The position numbers and the translations under genes are program-made. From Hydra vulgaris (lineage: Eukaryota; Cnidaria; Hydrozoa; Anthoathecata; Hydridae), in contig NC_088931.1 of NCBI RefSeq assembly GCF_038396675.1, positions 8,236,001 to 8,300,000 of the forward strand: a DNA stretch of 64,000 bases. The letters are read 5' to 3'. The first letter of the stretch is position 1. The number at the start of each line of letters is the position of its first letter. Positions 21,603 through 29,829 of the stretch are shown here, in pieces. The notes beneath the pieces are model-generated. The model made no database searches and was not told the DNA's origin. It saw nothing but the letters and a program-made list of their open reading frames with translations.

Positions 21603-22068
21603 GCAACTAATTCAAGTAAATTTGTATTCGTTTTTTCAATTTGTAAAAAAAGAACTATTTCACTATCTCGATGAAACTACTAAACAACTGTTTGAAAAAG
21701 ACATGCAATTGCATTTATATATGAGAAAACAGGAGAAACTGGAACGAGATCTATTGTCTATGAAAATAAAAGAAACTCCTTTGAATTATGATTTTTATGA
21801 AAAACAAATATTAGCTCAAAATGCAATAAAAAGATTTTTAAAAGACGCCGGATTCTTAAGAACAAATTATGAAGCTACATGGGATAAATTATCCATATTG
21901 GGTATTAAGGCTATTCCTTCTGTGATGAACGAGGAAAATATTTAGTACATGATGCAAAAAGAAATGGATAACATGTACGCAAACAAATACACTCACTTAA
22001 AGACAATCAATCAATTTTTAGATAATCCTATTGATGAAGTCATGACTAAAAAAGAAATAAAAAGATAG
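21603..22068 (+). pseudogene. Helical viral protein after the protease, unrecognised
   Basis: Open from about 21603 to TAG 21943-21945 and on in the same frame to TAG 22066-22068. Mostly alpha-helical and charged (LHLYMRKQEKLERDLL; YTHLKTINQFLDNPIDE). No ATG is obvious near the 5' end, so the start is uncertain; it may be read from the protease transcript. Between 22069 and 22367 only short broken frames are seen, one with HAFA and an Arg/Lys-rich stretch. Confidence 0.4.
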
Positions 22069-22367
22069 ATTGCTCTGAATTTATTATAATCAAAATCGTG
22101 AAGCCATCAACACACACGCTTTTGCATGAAATTGTAGAAGAAAAATGCGCAACATGCAACGGTTATGGGAACTGTTCTTTATCATTCTTCGAAAAAAAAA
22201 AAGAAAGAGTTGTTAAAAAACTGTACTGTATATATTATAAACAAAAAACCATGGATTTTCAACATCAACACTAAAAGAAGAGCAAAAATACATTTTCATC
22301 ATTCGCCTTAACTAACTTGTGATGGTAAAAAGACTATACTTATAAAACGTTATAAAAAGAAAAAAAT

Positions 22368-22430
22368 GGAAGAAAAACAAAATTATCATTATATTGTATA
22401 TTTTTATTGTTTAGAAGATTTTATATAACA
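22368..22430 (+). CDS. Very short viral ORF (20 aa) behind a TATA box
   Basis: ATG 22368 follows CTTATAAAACG (22341-22351) and an A-run. The product is aromatic-rich with an acidic end. It may be a remnant or a first exon; nothing else supports it. Confidence 0.25.
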
Positions 22431-22452
22431 TTTCTTTTACAACTGTCTTTTT

Positions 22453-22710
22453 TTAATATACTTCAAACACTTTATCAGGAGCCGTATAAGGGCTTGCAGA
22501 TTTTGTAACAACAGGAATAAAAGGAGTGACAGTTTTTGTTTTTTTGCTTTTTCACGCTTTTTTTATACCGTATAACAGCGAAACCACTTGCAAAGCGTTG
22601 GTTACATTTTTAAGGGTAATAAAATCAGCTAATCCTCTTCCGCGACGGTTTTTGGTACGTCGAGTTTTTCGAGTCTCTCGTTTATAACGTCTTTTACGAC
22701 GATAAATCAT
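22453..22710 (-). pseudogene. Arginine-rich core-like protein of the virus, in-frame TGA
   Basis: ATG 22708-22710. The first 30 residues are dominated by Arg/Lys/Thr (RRKRRYKRETRKTRRTKNRR), then a glycine and a hydrophobic stretch (LADFITLKNVTNALQVVSLL). A TGA at 22552-22554 is followed by about 32 more open codons to TAA 22453-22455. Basic N-terminus plus hydrophobic helix is the layout of small DNA-condensing core proteins such as adenovirus pX/mu; the analogy is structural only. Confidence 0.5.
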
Positions 22711-22810
22711 GTTTTTTTTATTAGTGAAAAATCTGAATATTTTTTTTTATTCTCCATATATAAAAAACAAGTCTTTATTTTAAACTAGTTCATTTCATAA
22801 GATGACTATG

Positions 22811-23060
22811 CTAAACAATATCTTCTCCTTTTAGCAACCAAAGGTTAAATGTTTCTTTCAGTTCGTTTACAAAATCTTCATATGACATTTCAAATTCGTG
22901 TTTCTTTTCATGAAAAATAAAATCAGTACTGGCGTTTTAATTTGAACGAGTTACTTTAAGTTCTGTCACACCATCCAAACGAAATAGTAATTTGAAATTT
23001 CCCTGGATTTCTTTAAACCATCATTAGCATTGAATTTAGAAACTTCTATTAATGAGTGAA
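22811..23060 (-). pseudogene. Viral ORF fragment, unrecognised
   Basis: The last 55 residues before TAG 22811-22813 are coding-like (FEMSYEDFVNELKETFNLWLL). Upstream are an in-frame stop near 22938 and a frame change near 23010. No start or domain is recognised. Confidence 0.35.
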
Positions 23061-23184
23061 CCGTTTAAACAAGATTTAAAATCCTTTTTTTTTTGAAATG
23101 AATTTTTTTAATATAAAAAAAAACTGAATTTATAGTTTTAAAAAAAAAAAAACCCAGAAAAAACACTATTAAATATTTTTTTTT

Positions 23185-23477
23185 TAACAATTTATTTTCG
23201 GTATTTCTTTACCGACATAAAATACACCGTCTTTTACATGTGAAATAGAATATAATTTATTTACAACATCATAATCTTAAACTACATCACCTAAAAAAGT
23301 AGATATTTTTGTATGTCGTTTTTTTTTTTTATCACCACTGATAACTTCAGCCGTTCCATCTTTATATTGTAAAGTTAAAATATAATCTCCATAATCACTT
23401 GTAACTGTTCTTAAATTTTTAACAGCGTTTCTTTTCGTCTTTTTTACTTCTGATAGCAATAGAAGATAATCCTTCAT
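23185..23477 (-). pseudogene. Small viral protein with one in-frame stop
   Basis: ATG 23475-23477; beta-rich sequence (SDYGDYILTLQYKDGTAEVISG) interrupted by TAA at 23277-23279 and continuing in the same frame (VNKLYSISHVKDGVFYVGKE) to TAA 23185-23187. Total 97 codons. Unknown function; it sits between two basic core-like genes on the same strand. Confidence 0.45.
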
Positions 23478-23581
23478 ATTTTCTTTTACGTGTTTATGAA
23501 ACGTTTTGATAAAACATCTCTTACAGTACAGTTACATCGTTTGCAGAGTTTAACTTTTTTTATATTTGTTTTTTAATCCGA

Positions 23582-23850
23582 TTAAAATATTGTTTTAAAT
23601 AAACCACCAACTAAGGGAATACCTCCTAATAAGTTACCAAGGATACCTTTACCACGCTTTCTAAGTATACGTTTTCGCCCTCTACCAATTTAAGGATGAT
23701 GAGGTCTAGGGTGAAAAGGCCATTTTCCATCTACCGTATATTTGGGTAATTTAGATGTATATTTGGGTCTTAAGTTACTTTATATGTAGGTTTTGAAAAT
23801 AAATTTCGTCTTACAATCGCACGCGAAAAATCAATATCATCTGCAGACAT
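23582..23850 (-). pseudogene. Basic plus glycine-rich amphipathic protein, pX/pVI-like
   Basis: ATG 23848-23850. After a frame change near 23775 and an in-frame TAA (23690-23692) the C-terminus reads GRGRKRILRKRGKG followed by ILGNLLGGIPLVGGLF. A basic patch followed by a Gly-rich amphipathic helix is typical of membrane-active minor capsid or core peptides of adenovirus-like and Polinton-like viruses. The role is inferred from this layout and the neighbouring core-like gene. Confidence 0.5.
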
Positions 23851-23939
23851 TTCGACTTTAACTTTTTTTTTTTGACTTTACCTTTTTTTTGACTTAACTT
23901 TTTTTTTAAATCTTTTTTTTACAAGACAAAAAACATGGT

Positions 23940-24255
23940 GTCACCCTGACACAACCTTATTCTATCTTTACTTTGTCTTAGTAGGCCTACTTACTTATGT
24001 TTTTCTTATAGTGTTTATTTATACGGCCGTATTTTTATCTTACTTACTTACTTAGCCTTACTTAACTTACTTAGTCCTTATATATAACTTTCTAGACATC
24101 ACTCGCCGAGTATTTCTACCCAACGTTTTAACATATAACTTCCTAGACATGAAATGTTATGCCTTATGCGAGATTTGAACCCTCGACGGGTAAATGTCAT
24201 GGCGTTTGAAATATAGTGCAGAATGCGAATGCACTATGCTACGTCGACGTGATGG
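23940..24255 (-). mobile_element. tRNA-derived SINE candidate
   Basis: On the minus strand a box A-like TAGCATAGTGC (24231-24241) is followed 60 nt later by a box B-like GGGTTCAAATCTC (24170-24182). The 3' part toward 23940 has short TTAC/TTACTTAG repeats and a near-direct repeat of CTAGACAT. Higher G+C than the surrounding viral sequence fits an insertion. Confidence 0.5.
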
Positions 24256-24537
24256 TACATGAAGTTTTGAATTCATTTAAATTATTATTTTTGAGCTTTT
24301 CGCAGATTTTTTTTCTTCGCAGTGTTTTTAAAAATTTGTTTACTACGTTTTTTTAATCTCTTTAATCTTATTCATAAAAGTGTTATTAAGTCTTTCTAAA
24401 TTTAACTAACATGACTCAGCATTTTCTTTTCATTGCATAAAGTTACATCGCTTTGTCTTTTATTTCAAATTAATCTGTAGAAAATAAATTTTATACATAA
24501 AAAGCGTGTTTTAAGTTAACAAAATCAAAAGGCGAGA

Positions 24538-24870
24538 ATGCGTTTAGTAAAACGTTATAATAAATTACAATCTACTACTATTATGGCAGACTTTATTCCT
24601 CAAGAGTTAGAATTTAGTGCTCTCGATATCACTAGAGAAGAATTATCTATCGATAATAAAACTCCTGAAAAAGAAATTATATTAATCGAAGATGATGAAG
24701 AAATGCTTCAAAGATTATTTAAAACAACCAACACACAACAACACACAAACGAACATCACCCAACAACAACACAACAAGAAATAAACAGCGAAATAGATTT
24801 TTATATCGCTAAAGAAAACGAGGAAGAATTTAAGAAAAAAGTTATTTTTTTTACAAATATTTTTTTATAA
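24538..24870 (+). CDS. Acidic viral accessory protein (110 aa)
   Basis: Open from ATG 24538 to TAA 24868; a second ATG at 24580 gives a more typical start (MADFIPQELEFS). Acidic centre (ILIEDDEEML) and a Thr/Gln/His-rich stretch. No acceptor-leader is seen here. Function unknown. Confidence 0.45.
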   Translation: MRLVKRYNKLQSTTIMADFIPQELEFSALDITREELSIDNKTPEKEIILIEDDEEMLQRLFKTTNTQQHTNEHHPTTTQQEINSEIDFYIAKENEEEFKKKVIFFTNIFL

Positions 24871-25014
24871 AAAAAATGATGTATTTTTTTAAAAAAACTT
24901 TTTTTTTAAAGAAAAAAAAACAAAAAAAAAAGGAAAAAACACTTTCGCAAATTAAAATATGATATAAAACGACTTTTTTATTTAAATTTATAAATTTTTT
25001 ATACACAAAATACA

Positions 25015-25301
25015 TTATTTGTTTCTATTTTTTCGTCTTATATTTGCTTCTTTTGATTGATGTTTAATATCGACATACGATTCAGCAGTATGAATCCAGC
25101 GTTTAATTCTTTTACCAACTCTTCCAAGTTTACGGTTTGTTTTATATCTGTTATTAGTTCTTCGTAAACAAGATAATATTCTTTTACAATTGCTCTGTAA
25201 ATAATGACTTTCAGTCTGTGTCGATGTTGAACTCTGTTTTGTACCAGTTTGTGTTTGAACTGTTTTTTTGTTCTAGGAACTGTTGTTTTTGTACGTGCCA
25301 T
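25015..25301 (-). pseudogene. Basic viral protein with histone-like first residues
   Basis: ATG 25299-25301 begins MARTKTTVPRTKK. One frame gives 87 residues to 25038, but a shifted frame after an A7 run (about 25258) is more coding-like and runs to TAA 25015-25017 with many Arg/Lys. The start resembles the H3 tail only over five residues. A DNA-packaging role is possible. Confidence 0.4.
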
Positions 25302-25454
25302 ATTTACAGTGTTTAAGGATCTAGGAGTTTACCTTATTTTAGGCATTTTATAAAAAATGATATTTTTTTATTTATATATATTTTTTTGCTTATTACAAAA
25401 AACAACATGTTATTTTTTATATAAAACAACTGATAATTTTTTTAGTAGAAAAAA

Positions 25455-25873
25455 ATGAAATACATTTCAATTAACAAAACGCAATATGAAGTATTTCACA
25501 ATGGTTTTTTCAAAAACCACTATATTATCCAAAATGGGAAAAAAATCCCATTTCAACATGTGCGACCTTATTCAAGCATATTAGGTAATTTTTTTATTTT
25601 ATTTTATATAAAAAAATAATAAACTATTTTTTTATAAAAATTATTTTTTTCTTATAGATAAAAACATGGAAAAATGGAACGCTTTTTACAAAGGGTTGTT
25701 GAAAGACATGAAATTACAGCCAACAGAGAAGTGGGACCTTCCCACTGGGATTACTTCCCACGTAAGTTTAACTTTACTACTTTTGTTAATAAAATAATAT
25801 AAAATTTTTTTTTAATATTCCCTATCGCTTTTTAGAGAGTCCAGACCCTGAATCTCAAGAAGATGATTCTTAA
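25455..25873 (+). CDS. Three-exon viral accessory gene (about 89 aa)
   Basis: Exon 1 25455-25584 (ATG 25455, 6 nt-rich leader after TTTTTTTAG), intron 25585-25657, exon 2 25658-25761 ending CAC|GTAAGT, intron 25762-25835 or 25837, exon 3 to a TAA. Exon phases agree at both junctions. At the last acceptor two AGs lie 2 nt apart; the distal one gives an acidic end (SPDPESQEDDS, TAA 25871-25873), the proximal one a longer basic end to about 25895. Introns of about 75 nt with T-rich acceptors are plainly spliceosomal. Function unknown. Confidence 0.6.
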
Positions 25874-25891
25874 ATTACGTATATTTGTTTT

Positions 25892-26080
25892 TTGAGAAAA
25901 GAATTAGCTATTAATCTCAAGTTTAGAAGAAACGAAATTAAAAAAATTGATGTTAGTTATCCAAAAAACTTTTATAAAGTAAAAAAAAATTTAACTCTTT
26001 ACATTTTACAACACAAACAAAAAAAGAGCGATAAGTCAATTATACTTTGTTTTATCGAAATGGCAAAAAGAAGATGTTAA
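25892..26080 (+). CDS. Possible exon or ORF remnant, basic
   Basis: Open frame of 62 codons without an ATG at its 5' end, Lys-rich (KKIDVSYPKNFYKVKKNL). It directly follows the three-exon gene and could be an extension of it or a separate decayed gene. Confidence 0.2.
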   Translation: MRKELAINLKFRRNEIKKIDVSYPKNFYKVKKNLTLYILQHKQKKSDKSIILCFIEMAKRRC

Positions 26081-26193
26081 TAATGAACTTTTATTGAAAT
26101 TATATGTTTGTAAATTATTTATAATAAATTATTTACGATAAAAACATTTTTTTTATAATAAATGTTATATTTTTTTAGCAAAAAAATTAAAAA

Positions 26194-26362
26194 ATGAATT
26201 TTTCACAAATTAAACTCAAAACAGGAGGACGTTTTCAATCACGTTTTATATGATGCATTATGGTATTGGTCGTTAGACATTTCAACAAAAGAAATTAATC
26301 TTGAACTTATAAACAATTTAAAAGAAACTATGGAAATGTTAACAAACTTTATATTACAATAA
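26194..26362 (+). pseudogene. Small viral ORF behind an acceptor-leader, frameshifted
   Basis: ATG 26194 follows TTTTTTTAG with a 15-nt A-rich leader. The start frame closes after 20 codons; a shifted frame from about 26230 runs to TAA 26360-26362 with a helical Leu/Asn-rich sequence (INLELINNLKETMEML). Confidence 0.4.
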
Positions 26363-26417
26363 TCTTTTTTTTGTAAAATAATCTTTTTTTATTTTAGCTA
26401 ACTAATTTATTAAAAAA

Positions 26418-26868
26418 ATGATTCAATATATCAAAAAGTGTGGATGGTAAGAATATTTACTTGTATTTTTTTATATTTTTTTTATATTTCTTTTATATAT
26501 TTTTTATTTTTTTTTAGTTATGGAGAATTTATAAAACCATTTGTTATCGCAATTTGTTTACAACTGAGGAAGAAGAAAAGAATATTGAAGAAATCATGGA
26601 TAATGAAGAAATGACCGAAGAAGATTATGAAAAATATTTAGAAGAAAGGCTCCAAGAAGATTGTGAAAAAGATGTAGAAGAAATGGAAAAAATAGATGAA
26701 AATAAATACATTGTTGAATTAAAAAAACAAATGCTAGAAGAAGAAATGGAAAAAGAAATAAAACAAGTGCAAAGAGAAATACACGAAATTATAGATGAAA
26801 TAGATTTAGAACAAGATATAATGGAAGTCATTAATAAAATGAACAATCTACCTGAACTGTATTTATAA
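26418..26868 (+). CDS. Two-exon acidic coiled-coil accessory gene
   Basis: Exon 1 26418-26446 begins 20 nt after a TTTTAG; donor GTAAGA; intron 26447-26517 ends TTTTTTTTTAG; exon 2 26518-26868. The open frame in exon 2 is a long Glu/Lys/Ile coiled coil (EKEIKQVQREIHEIIDEI). By the letter, the exon phases disagree by one base, which would be resolved by a one-base length error in the A5 run of exon 1. Function unknown. Confidence 0.5.
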
Positions 26869-26922
26869 TTTTTATTAATTTTTTAAATAAATATAAATTT
26901 TTCTTAGCAAAACTAAAAAATA

Positions 26923-27088
26923 ATGACAAATAATGATGATCATTTTGATGATATGTCTCCTGGTTTTGGCGATGTACTAGAAGAAGTTGAAAATGTAACA
27001 TTTAACGAATTATTCCACGATAATTTAAACGAACACGTGTTATTGGACATTGAAATGGACGATTTTTTTCTTTTACTGAATCTACTTG
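26923..27088 (+). CDS. Acidic viral ORF (first exon) behind an acceptor-leader
   Basis: ATG 26923 follows TTCTTAG plus CAAAACTAAAAAATA. Asp/Glu/Phe-rich (DDHFDDMSPGFGDVLEE). A donor TTG|GTATGA at 27088/27089 may splice to the acceptor at 27187; without splicing the frame runs to 27132. Confidence 0.4.
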
Positions 27089-27199
27089 GTATGATTATTA
27101 ATTATTTATATTTATTAAATCATTTTTGTTAAAAAAGAATGAGTATATTTTTATTATGACTTTTTATATAAATAAATCTTTTTTTAGCAACTAATAAAA

Positions 27200-28083
27200 A
27201 TGTCTGTCAACATATATCCATGCTGTTTTTGCGATGAAGAATTTACTAAAGAACAACTCATGGAACACCAAATAGAATGTTCTACAAACCAATTCTCTCA
27301 CGAATGTTTTACATGCAATAAAAAGTTCAAGATTTATTAAACCACGAATGTGATTATGAATTTCTAGACATACAAAAAATATGCTTTTTTTGTAATACCG
27401 CAGTAGATAATCGAAACTACTATGAACACTCTGTAATCTGTTTTCAATGTTATAAAGAACAACAAAACAAATATTTTGAACAAATTATACAAGACAAAAA
27501 GAAAAATTTAAATTATTTTAATCTTTCTATTAACCATATCATGGGTGGAATGAAAAATCATCAAGAATTTCTAACTAAACAAATTGCCAACAGTAAAGAA
27601 ATTTTGAACAAACAAAAAAAGAAGAGCAAGAAATGAAAAAACTGAAAGAAGAGAATACTAAACTACTTCAAACCCTCCAAACAATGACCAAAGAAATGGT
27701 AGAATTAAAAAATCTTGTATATGACAACATGTTAGCAAATCACGATAGAACCAAACTAGCACACACAAGATGGAAAAATGGAGGTTTTATTAGATTAATA
27801 GTTTACGGTTATCGAAAACACATTTTTTATGAATACAATATAGAACAAAAGAAACATTTATTATTTTTATTATTTATTATTAAGACGTTATCTTCATAGA
27901 CTATTTCATTTACTTTTTACAGAAATTTCGTCTTTGGCAGATCCAAATAAACAATTAGAAACTCATTTAATGAAAGAACTAAGTCATTTAATAATGGAAT
28001 ATATAAACTGGGCAAAGAAACAATATTTTTATATTACAGAGCACTGTTTTATTCATATTAATATTGTAAAACAATTTTTTTAA
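27200..28083 (+). pseudogene. TRAF-like zinc-finger and coiled-coil protein of the virus
   Basis: ATG 27200 comes after TTTTTTTAG and CAACTAATAAAA. Three consecutive cysteine/histidine fingers are visible: CCFCDEEFTKEQLMEHQIEC, then HECFTCNKKF...HECDYEF, then CFFCNTAVDNRNYYEHSVIC, resembling TRAF-type or C2HC fingers. A coiled coil follows (KLLQTLQTMTKEMVELKNLV). Frame changes occur near 27335 and 27620 in A-runs. A likely intron (27784-27922) joins in phase to an exon ending at TAA 28081-28083 (LSHLIMEYINWAKKQYFYIT). No RING or MATH domain is attached. Probable signalling adaptor or decoy; family call is by pattern only. Confidence 0.5.
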
Positions 28084-28112
28084 TATTTTTTCAGACAACT
28101 AAAAAAAAAATA

Positions 28113-28593
28113 ATGGATGAAAAAAAGATAGTTTAAAGGAAAATGTTTTGAAGAATACAATCTTCAATATGAAAATTTGGTATGGTTTTGTCCTCATACA
28201 AGATGATCATAGAAACATGAAAAAAATCCCAACCTTAAAAGATTTATGTAAAAGACAAATAGCATTTAGCAGAATGCGACGAGAAATGAAATTATTTCAA
28301 AAAAAACTTGCGAGTGCTATAACATTTCAATACTACGATACAAAATATATTATGTATACTCGTTCGTTTTATTCAACAGAATATGGTCCTAGTTTTTTAT
28401 TTCGTGATAATTTAGATTTTTTTTACGCACAAGTTAATTTTTTATATCTGACAATCAAATATTTTATTCTCATTATTTTCACGATTTTTTAACTGATACT
28501 CAATACGATCAATTTTATATTTTATTAAAAAATTATACAGAATGGGCTACAGAACAATATTATTTTATTACGAGACAAAAATTTATTCAATGA
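28113..28593 (+). pseudogene. Viral protein with a possible Elongin-C-binding (BC/SOCS) box
   Basis: ATG 28113 follows TTTTTTCAG with an A-rich leader. The main open block (28148-28492) contains IPTLKDLCKRQIAFSRM, which fits the BC-box consensus (S/T/P)LxxxCxxx(hydrophobic) used by SOCS-box proteins to bind Elongin C. The C-terminal part (about 28500-28593) has a YTEWATEQYYFIT segment that resembles the last exon of the preceding gene, so the two may be related. Frame changes near 28125, 28205 and 28455. A ubiquitin-ligase adaptor role is a hypothesis. Confidence 0.4.
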
Positions 28594-28628
28594 TATTAAT
28601 TTATATTTATAGATAGAAACTAATAAAA

Positions 28629-28990
28629 ATGAATAAAAGTGGTTATACAAAAAATCAAAAAATAAACAAAAGAGTTAGAAACAAAATGAAAGTTATATTC
28701 ATTTCCTTTATTATTTGTTTGAAATAAAAATTTCTTTTGTTAAATCTATTTTCTTTTTTTTACAGCAGTGTACCCATACTTTTTTTAAATAAATAAACAA
28801 GCACTCGAACATTCACGATTAATAAATCAACGCTATTTTTGTCAAAAAAAATGCGCCCAATGTCAAGCTTGTACACAAGAAATAAATTTTTTTATTCAGA
28901 ATATATATTCTTTTATGACATTTTTGTGTCTTTTTTATTCCTTTTTTTATTTCTCTTTTATTCCATTTTTTTACATAACTTTATGCTAAC
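28629..28990 (+). pseudogene. Small basic viral gene with Cys cluster, probably two exons
   Basis: ATG 28629 follows an AG and AAACTAATAAAA. The first 21 codons are basic (KSGYTKNQKINKRVRNKMK). A weak GT donor at 28692 and TTTTTTTTACAG acceptor at 28765 bound an intron. The second exon, after a frame change, has CQKKCAQCQACTQE and then a Phe-rich hydrophobic stretch that could be a membrane segment. Confidence 0.35.
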
Positions 28991-29019
28991 TTTTTTTCAT
29001 CTTTTTTTTTAGGTAAAAA

Positions 29020-29184
29020 ATGAATAATTTAAATAATAATGATGATGATTGGGAGAGCGAACTCACTGCAGAACCTTTCGAAATTGTAATAACAAGCAGC
29101 AAATTAAAACGACCGCTCAAAGGAATGGACTTTGAGAATTGCATTAAATACCAAATAAAATACAAAATACAAAATAAAAATTAA
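29020..29184 (+). CDS. Small viral ORF (54 aa) behind an acceptor-leader
   Basis: ATG 29020 is 8 nt after TTTTTTTTAG. Acidic N-terminus (NNNDDDWESELTAEPFE) and Lys-rich C-terminus. Intact. A further 16-codon ORF starts at 29219. Confidence 0.45.
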   Translation: MNNLNNNDDDWESELTAEPFEIVITSSKLKRPLKGMDFENCIKYQIKYKIQNKN

Positions 29185-29320
29185 CAAAAATATAAACACT
29201 ATAAAAAAATTACCCAAAATGTCTATTAGTGAGTTTATAAAATTAAAATTTTCAGTAAATAAATTATAATATATATTTTTTTTCATTCTTTTGTATATTT
29301 TTTTTCAGCTAACTAATACA

Positions 29321-29551
29321 ATGTGTGGAAATTCTCATTGTCAAGTTAAAAAGTTAATCGTTTTAACCGTGGAAGAAGCACTTTTTGTCTTGGAAATGGC
29401 ACAACGATTTAACAAAGCATTCATTGATGAACTCGACATTTATCATCACTATATCGATATTGGAAAACAATTTTACCCAAACATGACTTTTGAAAATTTT
29501 GTGATAAAGAACTACCCTATTTTTAGAAAAGAAAAACAATCTATATTATAA
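29321..29551 (+). CDS. Small viral ORF (76 aa), last gene of the cluster
   Basis: ATG 29321 follows TTTTTTTTCAG and CTAACTAATACA. Intact, helical (VEEALFVLEMAQRFNKAFID) with an N-terminal Cys pair and aromatic C-terminus. Function unknown. It is the last plausible viral gene before the terminal repeats. Confidence 0.5.
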   Translation: MCGNSHCQVKKLIVLTVEEALFVLEMAQRFNKAFIDELDIYHHYIDIGKQFYPNMTFENFVIKNYPIFRKEKQSIL

Positions 29552-29589
29552 CTTGTTTGTAACACTATTTTTATTAATAAATTTTTTTT

Positions 29590-29765
29590 ACACCTATACC
29601 TATTTTTTATTACCCTTGAGGGCGTCAAGGTGCATTGACCTTTTTTTTTACACCACCGAGGTCTCTTAAACTTTTTTTTAAAAACCCTTTTTAGCGAGGG
29701 CGGGTCTCTTAAGTTTTTTTATACGCCCCTAGCGAGGGCAGGTCTCTTGCCGCACTTTTCCAATA
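29590..29765. repeat. GC-richer tandem repeats, candidate viral right terminus
   Basis: Three imperfect units carry CCGAGGTCTCTTAA, GCGAGGGCGGGTCTCTTAAG and GCGAGGGCAGGTCTCTTG at spacings of about 45-50 bp, separated by T-runs. This is the most G+C-rich stretch in the viral block. Viral ORFs end just before it and LINE sequence begins just after. Whether a matching inverted copy exists at the left end cannot be checked here. Confidence 0.5.
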
Positions 29766-29829
29766 TACATCTATCATCAAATATTAATAAAAATTTCCAT
29801 AATAAATAGAATGGAGTAAATTTAAAACA

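Larger units (their letters stand above)
1..29790. mobile_element. Endogenous Polinton/adintovirus-like DNA virus, right-hand part
   Basis: This block is packed with small ORFs on both strands and has a viral gene set: family B DNA polymerase, PIF1-type helicase, dUTPase and an adenovirus-type cysteine protease. PolB plus adenain is the combination of Polintons/adintoviruses and adenoviruses. The left end is outside the window. The right end is placed near 29.79 kb because viral-style ORFs stop at 29551 and a GC-richer tandem repeat follows, then LINE sequence. Most genes are broken by single-base frameshifts and in-frame stops, so this is an old insertion, a poorly polished assembly, or both. 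No double jelly-roll capsid protein, penton, FtsK-type ATPase or integrase is recognised here. The family assignment is inference; the individual enzyme calls are firm. Confidence 0.8.

Noticed and set aside
25270-25301. MARTK start as a viral histone H3
   Set aside because: Only the first five residues match the H3 tail; no histone fold follows in any frame.
26625-26846. Minus-strand Ser-rich ORF
   Set aside because: Antisense shadow of the acidic coiled-coil exon on the plus strand.
335-28593. Stop codons reassigned to sense (TAA/TAG as Gln)
   Set aside because: TGA stops and frameshifts occur as well, normal stops are used at gene ends, and CAA/CAG are common at Gln positions.
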